From Maribacter zhoushanensis (GTDB lineage: Bacteria; Bacteroidota; Bacteroidia; Flavobacteriales; Flavobacteriaceae), in NCBI RefSeq assembly GCF_029350975.1, contig NZ_JARKMR010000005.1:62001-126000 (forward strand): a stretch of 64,000 bases of DNA. The letters run 5' to 3'. The notes under the pieces are model-generated. The model saw only the letters and a list, made by a program, of their open reading frames with translations, was not told the DNA's origin and did no database searches. Below are positions 17,440 through 26,952 of this stretch, piece after piece (within the stretch, counting starts at the first letter, position 1; every line of letters begins with the position of its first letter). The position numbers and the translations under genes were made by a program.

Positions 17440-18522
17440 ATGAGATATCTGAACATTAGCGTACTATTTCTACTTTTTCTTTCTTGTGGAGAAAAACAAG
17501 AAAAGGTACTACCCCAAAAATCTCAACTAATATCTTCTGTTTATGCATCTGTTACCATACAACCAGATAGTATATATCAGGTTTATGCAGTAGTAGCCGG
17601 TATTTTAGATGATAATTTAGTAGAAGAAGGAGATTTGGTCAAGAAAGGAGATGCTATTTTACAGATTAATAATCGTACTCCCGTTTTAAATTCAGAAAAT
17701 GCGTATTTGACTTTGCAACAGTCCAAAGAAAATTTTCAGGGTAGTGCCGCTATTTTAAAAAGTATAGAAGATGATATTTATGCAGCAGAATTGAAGTTCA
17801 ACAATGACTCTATAAATTTTGCTAGACAAAAACGGCTTTGGGAACAGAATATAGGATCTAAGGCAGAATTTGACAATCAGAAGTTAGCGTATGAGCTATC
17901 AAAAAATCAACTGAACCAACAAAGGTCAAATTATACCAGAACAAAGAATGACTTGGAAACTGCTCTGCAGCAAGCAAAGAATAGTTATTCATCCTCAAAA
18001 ATTACCGCAGAAGATTATACCATTAATAGCAAGATTAACGGCAAAGTCTATGCATTGTTTAAAGAACCGGGAGAGTTGATCAATACGCTAGAACCATTAG
18101 GTGCAATTGGTAGTGCTACTCATTTTAAAATAGAAATGTTGATTGATGAAGTAGATATTATTAAAATTAAAATGGGGCAGACTACCTTAGTAACTCTTGA
18201 TGCTTACCCAACAGAAGTATTTACGGCTACTGTAAGTAAAATATATCCGCAAAAGGACGAAACATCACAAACTTTTAAAGTAGATGCAATTTTTGAGAAT
18301 CAGCCCAAGGTATTGTACCCTGGTCTTGCCGGTGAGGGTAATATTGTAATTTCTAAGAAAGAAGATGTACTTACCATACCTAGAACATATCTTATTGACG
18401 GCAATAAAGTTATGACCGAAGACGGTACGGTTACCGTTGAAGTAGGTGCTGAAAATTTACAAAGAGTAGAAATTATTTCAGGTATAACCGAAAATGATTT
18501 GCTTCTAAAGCCTGTAGAATAA
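17440..18522 (+). CDS. HlyD-family efflux periplasmic adaptor lipoprotein
   Basis: A 360-residue protein with a lipoprotein signal (hydrophobic segment then LSCGEK, lipidation on Cys16). It has the split lipoyl-like domain (VVAGILDDNLVEEGDLVKKGDAILQI), a central coiled-coil hairpin (about 85-190) and a C-terminal beta-barrel/membrane-proximal part (PGLAGEGNIVIS). This is the membrane-fusion protein of a MacAB-type tripartite or lipid-export ABC system. Its stop overlaps the permease start by one base (TAATG), so translation is coupled. It precedes the permease and ATPase, and a Crp/Fnr-like site lies upstream. Confidence 0.9.
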   Translation: MRYLNISVLFLLFLSCGEKQEKVLPQKSQLISSVYASVTIQPDSIYQVYAVVAGILDDNLVEEGDLVKKGDAILQINNRTPVLNSENAYLTLQQSKENFQGSAAILKSIEDDIYAAELKFNNDSINFARQKRLWEQNIGSKAEFDNQKLAYELSKNQLNQQRSNYTRTKNDLETALQQAKNSYSSSKITAEDYTINSKINGKVYALFKEPGELINTLEPLGAIGSATHFKIEMLIDEVDIIKIKMGQTTLVTLDAYPTEVFTATVSKIYPQKDETSQTFKVDAIFENQPKVLYPGLAGEGNIVISKKEDVLTIPRTYLIDGNKVMTEDGTVTVEVGAENLQRVEIISGITENDLLLKPVE

Positions 18523-19781
18523 TGAATTGGCCTGTTATACTAAATATCGCCAAAACCCATCTTTTGACCAAGATGAAATCTACTGCAACTGCAGCCTTGG
18601 GGGTAACTTTTGGCATTGGTGCTTATATAACTATGGTAAGTTTTATGACAGGTCTTAATGATATGTTAGATAATTTGGTGCTGAACCAAACTCCTCATAT
18701 TCATTTGTATAATGAAATAGAACCTACAATAGACCAGCCAGTTTCCTTGTATGAGCAGTTTAATAATTCCGTACAAATGGTCAGTTCAATTAAACCTAAA
18801 AACGGACAAAAAAAGATTCATAATGCGCTGCCGATCTTAGATCATTTAAAACAGATGGATGAGGTAAAAGGAGCTACTGCTCAGGTGCGTGCACAAATCT
18901 TTTACCTATCTGGTTCTATTGAATTGTCAGGTAATTTGGTAGGTGTTGATATTATGGAAGAAACTAGACTTTCAAATATGCGAGATTATATCATAGAAGG
19001 CTCTCCCGAGGCTTTGAACAATATGGATAACGGTATTTTATTGGGTTCTGGGCTAGCTAGCAAAATGTCTTTGCAAATTGGAGATAGAGTACAGGTCAGC
19101 ACAACTAGAGGCACTGTATTTCCATTGAAAATAGTGGGTATATATCAAAGCGGAGTGGCAGATATAGATAATTCCCAAAGCTATTGTAATTTAAAAACGG
19201 TACAGCGAATACAAGGAGAGGCACAAAATTATATCACTGATATCAATATAAAATTGAACAGTATTGAAAAAGCCCCAATTTTGGCAAAAGGTTTTGAAAA
19301 GCAATTTGATGTTACCGCAACTGATATTAACGAAGCTAATGCCCAGTTTGAGACCGGTACAAACATTCGTAACTTAATTACCTATGCTGTATCCATAACC
19401 TTGTTAATAGTAGCAGGATTTGGAATATATAACATTCTAAACATGCTTATTTATGAAAAAATGAAAGATATAGCCATTTTAAAAGCTACAGGGTTTTCAG
19501 GTAAAGATGTGCAATATATATTCATGAGTCAAGCTATGATTATAGGTATAGTCGGTGGCGTTCTAGGCTTAATTTTAGGTTTTGTACTATCGGTCATCAT
19601 AGACGGTGTTCCTTTTAAAACAGAGGCTTTACCTACTATGACCACCTATCCGGTTCATTTTAGCTCTATGTTCTATATTATAGGAATTGTATTTGCACTC
19701 ATTTCTACATTTGTAGCGGGTTGGCTACCATCTATCAAGGCAAAACATATTGATCCGGTAAAAATTATTAGAGGTACTTAA
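18522..19781 (+). CDS. FtsX/MacB-type ABC transporter permease
   Basis: A 419-residue permease with an N-terminal TM helix (about 20-45), a large periplasmic domain (about 45-280) and three C-terminal TM helices (about 285-410) with the FtsX-family motif NILNMLIYEKMKDIAILKATGF. Together with the adaptor before it and the ATPase after it this forms a MacB/LolCE-like transporter that moves substrates out of the inner-membrane or periplasmic face by mechanotransmission. The substrate is not shown by the sequence. Confidence 0.9.
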   Translation: MNWPVILNIAKTHLLTKMKSTATAALGVTFGIGAYITMVSFMTGLNDMLDNLVLNQTPHIHLYNEIEPTIDQPVSLYEQFNNSVQMVSSIKPKNGQKKIHNALPILDHLKQMDEVKGATAQVRAQIFYLSGSIELSGNLVGVDIMEETRLSNMRDYIIEGSPEALNNMDNGILLGSGLASKMSLQIGDRVQVSTTRGTVFPLKIVGIYQSGVADIDNSQSYCNLKTVQRIQGEAQNYITDINIKLNSIEKAPILAKGFEKQFDVTATDINEANAQFETGTNIRNLITYAVSITLLIVAGFGIYNILNMLIYEKMKDIAILKATGFSGKDVQYIFMSQAMIIGIVGGVLGLILGFVLSVIIDGVPFKTEALPTMTTYPVHFSSMFYIIGIVFALISTFVAGWLPSIKAKHIDPVKIIRGT

Positions 19782-19791
19782 GACATACTAG

Positions 19792-20481
19792 ATGGACATT
19801 GTATTAGAAGCAAAAGATATAAATAAGCACTTTCATAAACCAAAAGATTTCCATGTCTTAAAAGATATTTCATTTCAAATTTTTAATGGGGAATTTGCTT
19901 CTATAATGGGGAAATCTGGTTCTGGAAAATCAACACTATTATATATTCTGTCAACGATGGATACTGAATATACAGGCGATTTATTATTGAACAATAAGTT
20001 GGTAACGGGTTTGTCTGCAACAGAATTATCATTAATTAGAAATGAGAATATTGGGTTTGTATTTCAGTTTCATTATCTGTTATCAGAATTTAGTGTAATT
20101 GAAAATGTAATGTTACCCGCCAAAAAACTAGCTCGTAAAAGTCATCAAGAAATTGAGCATGATGCCATGGAGAAATTGAAAATGTTAGGTATAGAGAATT
20201 TGGCAAAACAGAAGGCATCGCGTATTTCAGGAGGAGAAAAACAACGCGTAGCCATTGCTAGGGCATTAATTAACAATCCGTCTATACTTATGGGCGATGA
20301 ACCCACCGGAAATTTAGATAGTTACAATTCTGATAATGTTTTTAATATCTTCAAGCAACTGAAAGAAGAAGAAGGGCTATCATTGTTAATAGTTACACAT
20401 GATGAAGATTTTGCGAAACGAACAGACTACATCATACAAATGGAAGATGGTAGAATTGTTGGTAAATCTAGTAACTTGTAA
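19792..20481 (+). CDS. ABC transporter ATP-binding protein (MacB/LolD type)
   Basis: A 229-residue ATPase with Walker A GKSGSGKST, Q-loop VFQFHYLLSEFSV, signature ISGGEKQR, Walker B ILMGDEPTG and switch His in VTHDEDFA. Size and motifs place it in the LolD/MacB/FtsE class. It lies 10 bp after the permease gene, which it energises. The LLSEFSVIENVMLP segment is typical of the LolD/MacB subfamily. Confidence 0.93.
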   Translation: MDIVLEAKDINKHFHKPKDFHVLKDISFQIFNGEFASIMGKSGSGKSTLLYILSTMDTEYTGDLLLNNKLVTGLSATELSLIRNENIGFVFQFHYLLSEFSVIENVMLPAKKLARKSHQEIEHDAMEKLKMLGIENLAKQKASRISGGEKQRVAIARALINNPSILMGDEPTGNLDSYNSDNVFNIFKQLKEEEGLSLLIVTHDEDFAKRTDYIIQMEDGRIVGKSSNL

Positions 20482-20539
20482 CAAATCATAGTTGTTGTTT
20501 TTACTTTAATACTACGGGAATATACAGAACGCGAATTTT

Positions 20540-21949
20540 ATGTGGACGTCAATTTTTATTGGAATTTATGTAATAGTAGCATTGTCAATTGTATTGTCAA
20601 TTCTTTTATATGGAGCAAAGCCTACCAAAAGTTTAGCTTGGCTCTTAGCTATATTTGCCCTACCTGTTGGTGGTATTTTCCTTTATTTATTGTTAGGTAG
20701 AAATAGAAGAAGGTACAAACTTATTCAGAATCAAAAAGACTTGTTCCATAGAATGCCAATGCCGAACACGGAACGGATAAACGTTTTTGAAGGCAAGTAT
20801 GATAAGCTAATGACACTCAGCTACAAGAACTCTCATTTTCCTCCTACTACTGGCAATGAGCTTAAAATATTAAAAGATGGGAGAACAACTTTTGAAACTA
20901 TATTTAAGGCATTAGAAGGAGCAACGACCAGAATTCATATTCAATATTACATATTTGAAGAAGGAGATTTAGCTAATAGGTTATTAGCGTTGTTTGAAGA
21001 AAAAATAGCGCATGGGGTAGCTGTTAGAATGATTTATGACGGTGTAGGTAGTTTTTCTTTAAGTAAGAAATATTTAAAAAAGTTACTAAATATAGGCGTA
21101 GAGGTATACTCTTTTTTGCCATTTAAATTTGGAAGGTATTTTTATTCATTGAATTTTAGAAATCACCGTAAAATTATAGTGGTCGATGGTAAAATTGCTT
21201 TTACCGGTGGTATTAATGTTTCTGATAAGTATTTAAAAGGTCAAATAGGTTTGGGTAAATGGCATGATATGCATTTAAGACTTATAGGTACTGCAGCCAC
21301 ACAGCTAGATCAGGTCTTTATGACAGATTGGTACTTGGTAAGCACAAAATTATTGAAGCCCATACCATTACCCCAGGATAGTTCTATTGAGCCTGTAGCT
21401 AATGAATTGGTACAAATTGTTGCCGGTGGTCCAGATGATGATTTTCCGGTGTTGGAACAAACATATTTCTCTATGATAAATATGGCCAAGAACTATATTT
21501 ATATAACCAACCCATATATTATACCTGGGCAGGCAATGGTAAGAGCGTTACAAACGGCAGCTTTAAGTGGGGTAGATGTAAGGTTGTTGGTATCAGAAAA
21601 AATAGATAATCAAGTAGTAAGTTGGTCGGTTCAATCTTATTTTGAGTTGTTCTTGAAAGCGGGTATTAAAATATATCTTTTTCCTGATGGATTTTTACAC
21701 AGTAAAATTATGGTGAGTGATGATGCCGTATCATCTATTGGCACGGCTAATTTAGATGACCGTAGTTTTGAACAGAACTATGAAGTCAATGCTATTATGT
21801 ATCATAGTAAAATGGCTAAGATCTTAAAAGAAGACTTTTTAAATGATTGTAAGGTAAGCAACGAATTATTCTATGATGAATTTGTAAAAAGGTCATGGGG
21901 CAAAAAGTTGAAACAAGGAGTGGGCAGAGTATTGAGTCCGTTATTCTAA
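20540..21949 (+). CDS. cls: Cardiolipin synthase (phospholipase D family)
   Basis: A 469-residue protein with two N-terminal TM helices (about 3-25 and 33-55), the PLDc_N arrangement, and two HKD catalytic motifs: HRKIIVVDGKIAFTGG and HSKIMVSDDAVSSIGTANLD. Cardiolipin synthase joins two phosphatidylglycerol molecules to make cardiolipin at the inner membrane. Length fits bacterial ClsA. It follows the ABC cassette by 58 bp and may share its transcript, which would link membrane-lipid remodelling to the stress regulon here. Confidence 0.92.
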   Translation: MWTSIFIGIYVIVALSIVLSILLYGAKPTKSLAWLLAIFALPVGGIFLYLLLGRNRRRYKLIQNQKDLFHRMPMPNTERINVFEGKYDKLMTLSYKNSHFPPTTGNELKILKDGRTTFETIFKALEGATTRIHIQYYIFEEGDLANRLLALFEEKIAHGVAVRMIYDGVGSFSLSKKYLKKLLNIGVEVYSFLPFKFGRYFYSLNFRNHRKIIVVDGKIAFTGGINVSDKYLKGQIGLGKWHDMHLRLIGTAATQLDQVFMTDWYLVSTKLLKPIPLPQDSSIEPVANELVQIVAGGPDDDFPVLEQTYFSMINMAKNYIYITNPYIIPGQAMVRALQTAALSGVDVRLLVSEKIDNQVVSWSVQSYFELFLKAGIKIYLFPDGFLHSKIMVSDDAVSSIGTANLDDRSFEQNYEVNAIMYHSKMAKILKEDFLNDCKVSNELFYDEFVKRSWGKKLKQGVGRVLSPLF

Positions 21950-22054
21950 AATCTACTCTTTGCTGGATAATACAAGATAATTACATCCTTAATCTTACCT
22001 AGATATTAGAAAATGTTTCTTTCAAAATACCTTACATAATTGCCTAAAAGCAGT

Positions 22055-22693
22055 TTACTCAATTTGTGATGTAAATACCAAGTCTTGATCTTCCATAGCA
22101 ACAATGATCATTTTTACGTAATCTTTTATAGCTTTATCAATGTTGTTAGGTTCTGTAATTTCAATGATACCTCTCCATATCATAGCTCTTTCTTTACCTT
22201 CACAAATGCAATATAAAGTAGTCTCTGCATGGTAAATGGTAAATTTTTCATAGTAGTTATCGTCGTAATATATACCTTGGTGTTCTAGGTAATCATCATT
22301 AAATCTAGATTGGTGGTCATCCCATCTAGAAATAGATTTTACAAAGCTTTCACGATTTTCTGATCCTATAATCTTGGTTAATAAAATAGCATCAAAATCT
22401 TTGTCTAAAAGACTTTGTTCTACATCGTCTAATTCTTTGTCCGTCTTACGTGAATCTGTCAGAGAAAGGTCAAATATATCTACACTACGCCATGCTTCAA
22501 CATCTCTACTAGTAAATTCTTTCTGTAGTTTGCTTTCAAAGTTTTCTCGTGTATCATTATTTTGAGCCATACCTACAATTAAAACTTTGTTGGCATTGAA
22601 TATTACGATATCCGGGTTTTTCCAGTTTTCTACTAAACTAATAGAAGAACACCCCATTAACATCAATGATAATACTACAAATAACTTTTTCAT
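22055..22693 (-). CDS. Uncharacterised lipoprotein
   Basis: A 212-residue protein with a lipoprotein signal peptide (LMLMGCSSISLVENW, Cys15). The rest is a mixed alpha/beta domain starting VLIVGMAQNNDTRENFE, reminiscent of DUF4136-like periplasmic lipoproteins. Function unknown. A TGA-N6-TCA palindrome is centred 67 bp before the start, which puts it in the stress regulon. Confidence 0.7.
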   Translation of the reverse strand: MKKLFVVLSLMLMGCSSISLVENWKNPDIVIFNANKVLIVGMAQNNDTRENFESKLQKEFTSRDVEAWRSVDIFDLSLTDSRKTDKELDDVEQSLLDKDFDAILLTKIIGSENRESFVKSISRWDDHQSRFNDDYLEHQGIYYDDNYYEKFTIYHAETTLYCICEGKERAMIWRGIIEITEPNNIDKAIKDYVKMIIVAMEDQDLVFTSQIE

Positions 22694-22753
22694 AAGGCAG
22701 GTATATTTATATCTAATACTTGTCCAAGATACTATTTAGAAAATGCAGTAGAT

Positions 22754-22767
22754 ATGACGATTATCAG
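22754..22767. promoter_or_regulatory. Crp/Fnr-like palindrome before the lipoprotein gene
   Basis: ATGACGATTATCAG, core TGACGATTATCA. Centre is 67 bp before the start codon at 22693 on the minus strand. The outermost pair is imperfect (A/G). Confidence 0.5.
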
Positions 22768-22801
22768 TTCGTCTAAATGTATAGAAAAATGTAAATGTAG
22801 T

Positions 22802-24172
22802 TTATATGAGTAAATCTATGGTTTCTTCTAATTTTGGAATATGACAGTGCCACCCTTTAGTATCTCTAATTTTTACTTTAAAAGCATCTAAAGCACCTGG
22901 TTCTCCATGTATTAAGAAAACATTTTCTGGGGTATTTTTAATACCATCAATAAAATGAAGAAGCTCCGCTTGGTCTGCATGTGCAGAAAGGCTTTCAATA
23001 AAATGAATACTAGCTTTTACGGGATAATATTTTCCGAATAACTTAAGTTCATGTGTACCCTCTAACAATTGTCTTCCTCTAGTACCTTCTGCTTGGTAAC
23101 CGACTAACAAAACTCTAGTTTTTGGCTCATCTATTAATTGTTTTAAATAGGTGAGTACGCGTCCGCCTGTGACCATGCCACTACCTGCAATGACAATTTT
23201 GGGTCTGGGGTCGTCAATAGTTTTCCAAGTATCCGCGTAAGATGAAGTTATGGTAAAGTGATTGCACATAGCTTTAAAATCATTCTGGTCAAGCTTATGC
23301 CAATCTGTAAATTGCTCAAAAACATCAAGAACATTGCTTCCCATTGGGCTGTCTATGAAAATGGGTATGTTAGGTATTTTGTTCTTTTTATATAAATCCC
23401 AAAATATGAACATGAGCAATTGTAATCTTTCAACGGCAAAAGAAGGTATGATCAAAGTGCCTCTTTCATTAATGGTTTTGTAAACTAAATCACTTAAAAT
23501 TTCAGTGATGTTTTCTTTAGGATGTAGTTTGTTGCCATAGGTACTTTCTAAAAAAAGATAGTCTGCCCATTCGGGTCTTTCTGGAGCCATTAATAGCTTG
23601 TCATTCAGTCTCCCTACATCGCCAGAGAAAACGAACATTTTTCCGAATATCTCCAATTCAATAAACATGGAACCAATGATATGGCCGTTATATCTATATT
23701 TAAATCTGATGTTCTCTGAAAGCGGTATCCATTCGTCTCTATTTCTACCTGAGAATAAACTAATCGTTCTTTCAGCTTCTAAAAGATTATAAAAAGGAAG
23801 CGCTTTTGGGTGTTTAGAAAAGCCCTCTTCATTTGCATTTTTTGCCTGTTCTTCTTGAATTTTGGCGCTATCAAGCAGTATTACACGGGCAACGGATAAG
23901 GTAGGGTAGGAGCCTATAATTTCTCCTTTAAAACCTTCTTTGACTAATCTTGGTAAATAGCCCGTATGATCTAGGTGACCATGTGTCAATAAAACGACAT
24001 CTACTTTACTTGCGTCTATAGATAAGGGTTTCCAGTTTTTTTTACGTAGTTCTTTAAGCCCTTGAAACATGCCACAATCTATCATTATGTTCAGTTCGGG
24101 AGTTTCTAAATAAAACTTAGAACCGGTAACCGTACCAGAAGCGCCTAAAAATTTAATGCTAACTTTTTTCAT
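22802..24172 (-). CDS. MBL-fold beta-CASP RNA-metabolism hydrolase
   Basis: A 456-residue protein with the metallo-beta-lactamase zinc motif THGHLDHTGYLPR (His64, His66, Asp68, His69), further zinc ligands in FSGDVGR and SAHADQAEL, and the beta-CASP and RMMBL regions (VIAGSGMVTGGRVLTYL, then FLIHGEPGALDAF). This is the YSH1/CPSF73-like archaeal/bacterial family of putative RNases. It starts 4 bp after the ATP-cone/nuclease gene in an operon headed by an MscS channel. A role in RNA turnover is based on family only. Confidence 0.88.
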   Translation of the reverse strand: MKKVSIKFLGASGTVTGSKFYLETPELNIMIDCGMFQGLKELRKKNWKPLSIDASKVDVVLLTHGHLDHTGYLPRLVKEGFKGEIIGSYPTLSVARVILLDSAKIQEEQAKNANEEGFSKHPKALPFYNLLEAERTISLFSGRNRDEWIPLSENIRFKYRYNGHIIGSMFIELEIFGKMFVFSGDVGRLNDKLLMAPERPEWADYLFLESTYGNKLHPKENITEILSDLVYKTINERGTLIIPSFAVERLQLLMFIFWDLYKKNKIPNIPIFIDSPMGSNVLDVFEQFTDWHKLDQNDFKAMCNHFTITSSYADTWKTIDDPRPKIVIAGSGMVTGGRVLTYLKQLIDEPKTRVLLVGYQAEGTRGRQLLEGTHELKLFGKYYPVKASIHFIESLSAHADQAELLHFIDGIKNTPENVFLIHGEPGALDAFKVKIRDTKGWHCHIPKLEETIDLLI

Positions 24173-24176
24173 ACTA

Positions 24177-25019
24177 TTAAGCTTTACAGAGTTGTGAGAT
24201 TTCGTCTAAAATCTTTGATTTCCGATTGGTAGAAATACCTAGATGATCTAAGTAAAATTTATCTTTAACTAGTTGTCTGCATAGTACTATATTTCTACTA
24301 AGAAGAAATTGTTTTTCTCGTTTAGATAATAAGCTAGATACGGTTATCGGGTAGAGCCCAAGCCTATCAATTCTATCTTTTAGTCCGTCGTTTTCTGGAA
24401 AATCCCAACTTAAAAGATAGAGGTCTGCACACTTGCCATAAGTTAGGGCATCTTGTGTGAACCTAGTGTTGGTAACGACCCAACCTTTATTCAAGGGTTT
24501 ATTATTTTTATTTGTTAGCCAATGTGCTTTTACATCATTATATCTAGAATGTATGTAAAGTGGAATTTTGACATTGCAATTACGCCCCTCGTCATTATGA
24601 AACTTACATTCAATAACGGTGACAGTATTATTTTTTTCTGCGATTACGTCTATTTCATGGGTAACACACTCACCGTTTAATGTAACACCAACTTGTACAT
24701 CATAGCCAGAGTATTTTAGTATTTCGGCAATAAAGCGTTCAAATGGAAAACCAGTTGGTCCCAATTCATAGATAGCTTTTTTAAGTTTGTATTTAGAAGC
24801 GAAAACAGACTTGTTTTTTTTAAGAAGGGAATAGGCTCTATTATAGATTTCATTTGATGTGATGCCTTCAAAAAGTTCATCATATACTTTGCTGACAATT
24901 TCTTCTACTAGTTCATGATTTGCTCCACTATGCTTAAGAGAGTTACGAAGCTTTTCTAGCGAGAACTTCATTTTCTGCCCAGAAGATTTAATGATGTCAA
25001 TAGATTCTTTAGTATCCAT
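24177..25019 (-). CDS. ATP-cone domain fused to Mrr-like restriction endonuclease fold
   Basis: A 280-residue protein. Residues about 13-90 resemble an ATP-cone (the regulatory nucleotide-binding domain of ribonucleotide reductases and NrdR): IIKSSGQKMKFSLEKLRNSL, then a helical bundle. Residues about 90-190 match an Mrr-type nuclease: GFPFERFIAEILKYSGYDV, followed by EID (Glu122, Asp124) and ECK (Glu137, Lys139), the (D/E)-(D/E)xK signature. It could cut DNA under nucleotide control; this is inference. It lies 1 bp from the MscS gene and 4 bp from the MBL gene, so all three form one leftward operon. Confidence 0.8.
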   Translation of the reverse strand: MDTKESIDIIKSSGQKMKFSLEKLRNSLKHSGANHELVEEIVSKVYDELFEGITSNEIYNRAYSLLKKNKSVFASKYKLKKAIYELGPTGFPFERFIAEILKYSGYDVQVGVTLNGECVTHEIDVIAEKNNTVTVIECKFHNDEGRNCNVKIPLYIHSRYNDVKAHWLTNKNNKPLNKGWVVTNTRFTQDALTYGKCADLYLLSWDFPENDGLKDRIDRLGLYPITVSSLLSKREKQFLLSRNIVLCRQLVKDKFYLDHLGISTNRKSKILDEISQLCKA

Positions 25020-25020
25020 A

Positions 25021-25920
25021 TTACTTTTTTAGATTAACATTAAGTGGTGGTACCTCTAGTAATTGTAATGTTGTAGAAGCCAATGTAACCTTGCCATCTG
25101 TTTTCGAAATAGCTTGTTTGATATATTGAAATAGCGTGTGTTTGGTATTTCTTCTTCTTTTGTAATCTGTTATATATCTTAGATTTAATTGAATCCAATT
25201 ATCGGTAAGGTTCATGGCTATCGTGGGTTCGATCGTTGCATCTTCTATATAATAATGAGCTACCATTTGTTGCCATTTGGCTTTTGATTTTTCAGTATAA
25301 TCAGACAATAATTCGGTAGCTGTATTTAGCATAATGGTTTTGGCAAGTTCGGCATCAGAACCATAGGTGATGAGAATGTTCAGTTCGTCCCAAACGAAAG
25401 GAAAATCCATCGAGTAATTCTTTATTGGACCTTTAAAAACAAAGGCATTACTAATTTTTACAATTCTACCAGAATAGTTATCGCTGCTAACCCATTCTCC
25501 CATTTCCATAATGGTGGTGTAAATGCTGTCAATATCAATAACATCACCTTTTATATTATTAATCTCAATACGGTCACCAGGTTTATAAACACGCACGAAA
25601 AATATATAAAAAGAGCCTGCAATACTTAATATCAGTTCTTGTAAGGTGAAGGTAATACCAGCAGTAAATAAGCCAATTATTATGGTGTAATCTTTTATGC
25701 TGTCGACAGTAAATGCCATTAGAACTAAGAAAATTATAAGTACATAGCCAACAATTTCAACACCTTTTTGTGCTTTGTATCTAATAGAAATATCTTCAAT
25801 TCTCTTTTTAAGTGTTTTTCTTACAAAGCTGATAATGAAAACAATAAAGAGTATCCACGCAATTAACTTAAGCATTTTAATTAGCGTTGTATTCTCTAAT
25901 AAACTCGAAAATGTATCCAT
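25021..25920 (-). CDS. MscS-family mechanosensitive channel
   Basis: A 299-residue protein with N-terminal TM helices (about 15-33, 50-75, 80-110), the pore-lining glycine/alanine-rich helix (about 85-115: GITFTLQELILSIAGSFYIF) and the beta domain PGDRIEINNIKGDVIDID. This matches the small MscS family, which releases osmolytes upon membrane tension. First gene of the operon with the ATP-cone/nuclease and MBL genes. Confidence 0.88.
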   Translation of the reverse strand: MDTFSSLLENTTLIKMLKLIAWILFIVFIISFVRKTLKKRIEDISIRYKAQKGVEIVGYVLIIFLVLMAFTVDSIKDYTIIIGLFTAGITFTLQELILSIAGSFYIFFVRVYKPGDRIEINNIKGDVIDIDSIYTTIMEMGEWVSSDNYSGRIVKISNAFVFKGPIKNYSMDFPFVWDELNILITYGSDAELAKTIMLNTATELLSDYTEKSKAKWQQMVAHYYIEDATIEPTIAMNLTDNWIQLNLRYITDYKRRRNTKHTLFQYIKQAISKTDGKVTLASTTLQLLEVPPLNVNLKK

Positions 25921-25931
25921 ATGAATTATTT

Positions 25932-25968
25932 AAAAAAACCGCCAATGAAAAGAATTCTTTGACGGTTT
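25932..25968 (-). terminator. Rho-independent terminator for the UspA operon ending at 26045 (minus strand)
   Basis: Stem of AAACCG (25936-25941) with CGGTTT (25963-25968), extended inward by CAA/TTG after a mismatch. Read leftward it is followed by a T run (complement of the A run at 25932-25938). It isolates the UspA genes from the MscS operon. Confidence 0.75.
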
Positions 25969-26044
25969 AATTTTAGACATCAACCAACTAAAAATGTCTA
26001 AAATATTCTTACTTCTTGTTAACTGTAAATATTAAATAAACTTA

Positions 26045-26884
26045 CTAGTGTAATGCTAAAATGGGTACATCGCTGTCGTAACCAATTTCTTTAATCAATG
26101 GTTTAGAAAACACACTACCAAAAAAGAAATGTTTACGGTTAATGAAAGAGACCATATCACTTTCTCTACTTTCAACAAAATCCTGTATACCCTTGCCTAA
26201 ATTCTTCTCTCTTAGGGTATGAAATTGGCATTTAGTCTCACTTAAAATAGATGATAATAATTGCTTATTGCTTAATTGGGTTTCAGTAAGTTTTTTATTG
26301 TTATCTATATGCAATACGGCAATTTCGGCATTATGCATATTAGCCAATTCAATAAGATATCTAAACGCTGATCGTTTATAGATATCTTTGAAGTCTGTTG
26401 GAAAAACAATCTCTTTCGGCGACATGAAAGATACATGTTCTGGTATAGCCAGTACAGGGCATTCTCTAATTTTTTCCATCGCCATTACGGTATTGCTGCC
26501 AAATAGAACACCTTTTGATCCTGTAGCGCCCTTAGTACCCATGGCAACCAAATCAATATCCTTTTCAGCGATTATTTTTTTAATAGCCTCTGAAAGAAAG
26601 GTATAAGATGATTCTGTATAATAATTATGCTTTAGGTTGTCTGGGTGCAAGGCTAAGGTATCTAGAAGCTTTTCAAAGTTCTTTTCAGAATCTTGTTTTG
26701 CCTGTTCAAATGCAGCGCTGCCTTCTTCCGGTATACTTAAGCTATTCGTTGTATATTTATCAAAACTGAATACGTTTAAAAAATAGAAATCACAGTTTAG
26801 TTTAGCATAAAGATCAATAGTATATCTAATGGCGTTCAAGGCATTTTTAGAAAAATCTGTAGGTATAAGAATACGCTTGTTCAT
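26045..26884 (-). CDS. Universal stress protein, tandem UspA domains
   Basis: Tandem-Usp protein of about 279 residues from the preferred ATG at 26884 (MNKRILIPTDFSKNALNA); an upstream ATG at 26908 adds eight residues that do not fit the family. The first domain keeps the ATP loop GTKGATGSKGVLFGSNT. The second domain lacks the loop but keeps the terminal motif KPLIKEIGYDSDVPIL seen in its paralogues. A TGA-N6-TCA palindrome is centred 61 bp before the start, and a terminator follows the gene, so it can be transcribed alone. Confidence 0.9.
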   Translation of the reverse strand: MNKRILIPTDFSKNALNAIRYTIDLYAKLNCDFYFLNVFSFDKYTTNSLSIPEEGSAAFEQAKQDSEKNFEKLLDTLALHPDNLKHNYYTESSYTFLSEAIKKIIAEKDIDLVAMGTKGATGSKGVLFGSNTVMAMEKIRECPVLAIPEHVSFMSPKEIVFPTDFKDIYKRSAFRYLIELANMHNAEIAVLHIDNNKKLTETQLSNKQLLSSILSETKCQFHTLREKNLGKGIQDFVESRESDMVSFINRKHFFFGSVFSKPLIKEIGYDSDVPILALH

Positions 26885-26938
26885 TGTTAAATGATTTAGA
26901 TTGCTCAATAAATATATGTCCTAATGATTACTAATACT

Positions 26939-26952
26939 ATGATAAATATCAG
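26939..26952. promoter_or_regulatory. Crp/Fnr-like palindrome before UspA (26045-26884)
   Basis: ATGATAAATATCAG; core TGATAAATATCA is a perfect 12-bp palindrome. Centre is 61 bp before the ATG at 26884 on the minus strand. It overlaps the stop codon of the neighbouring UspA gene (26949-27797). Confidence 0.65.
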
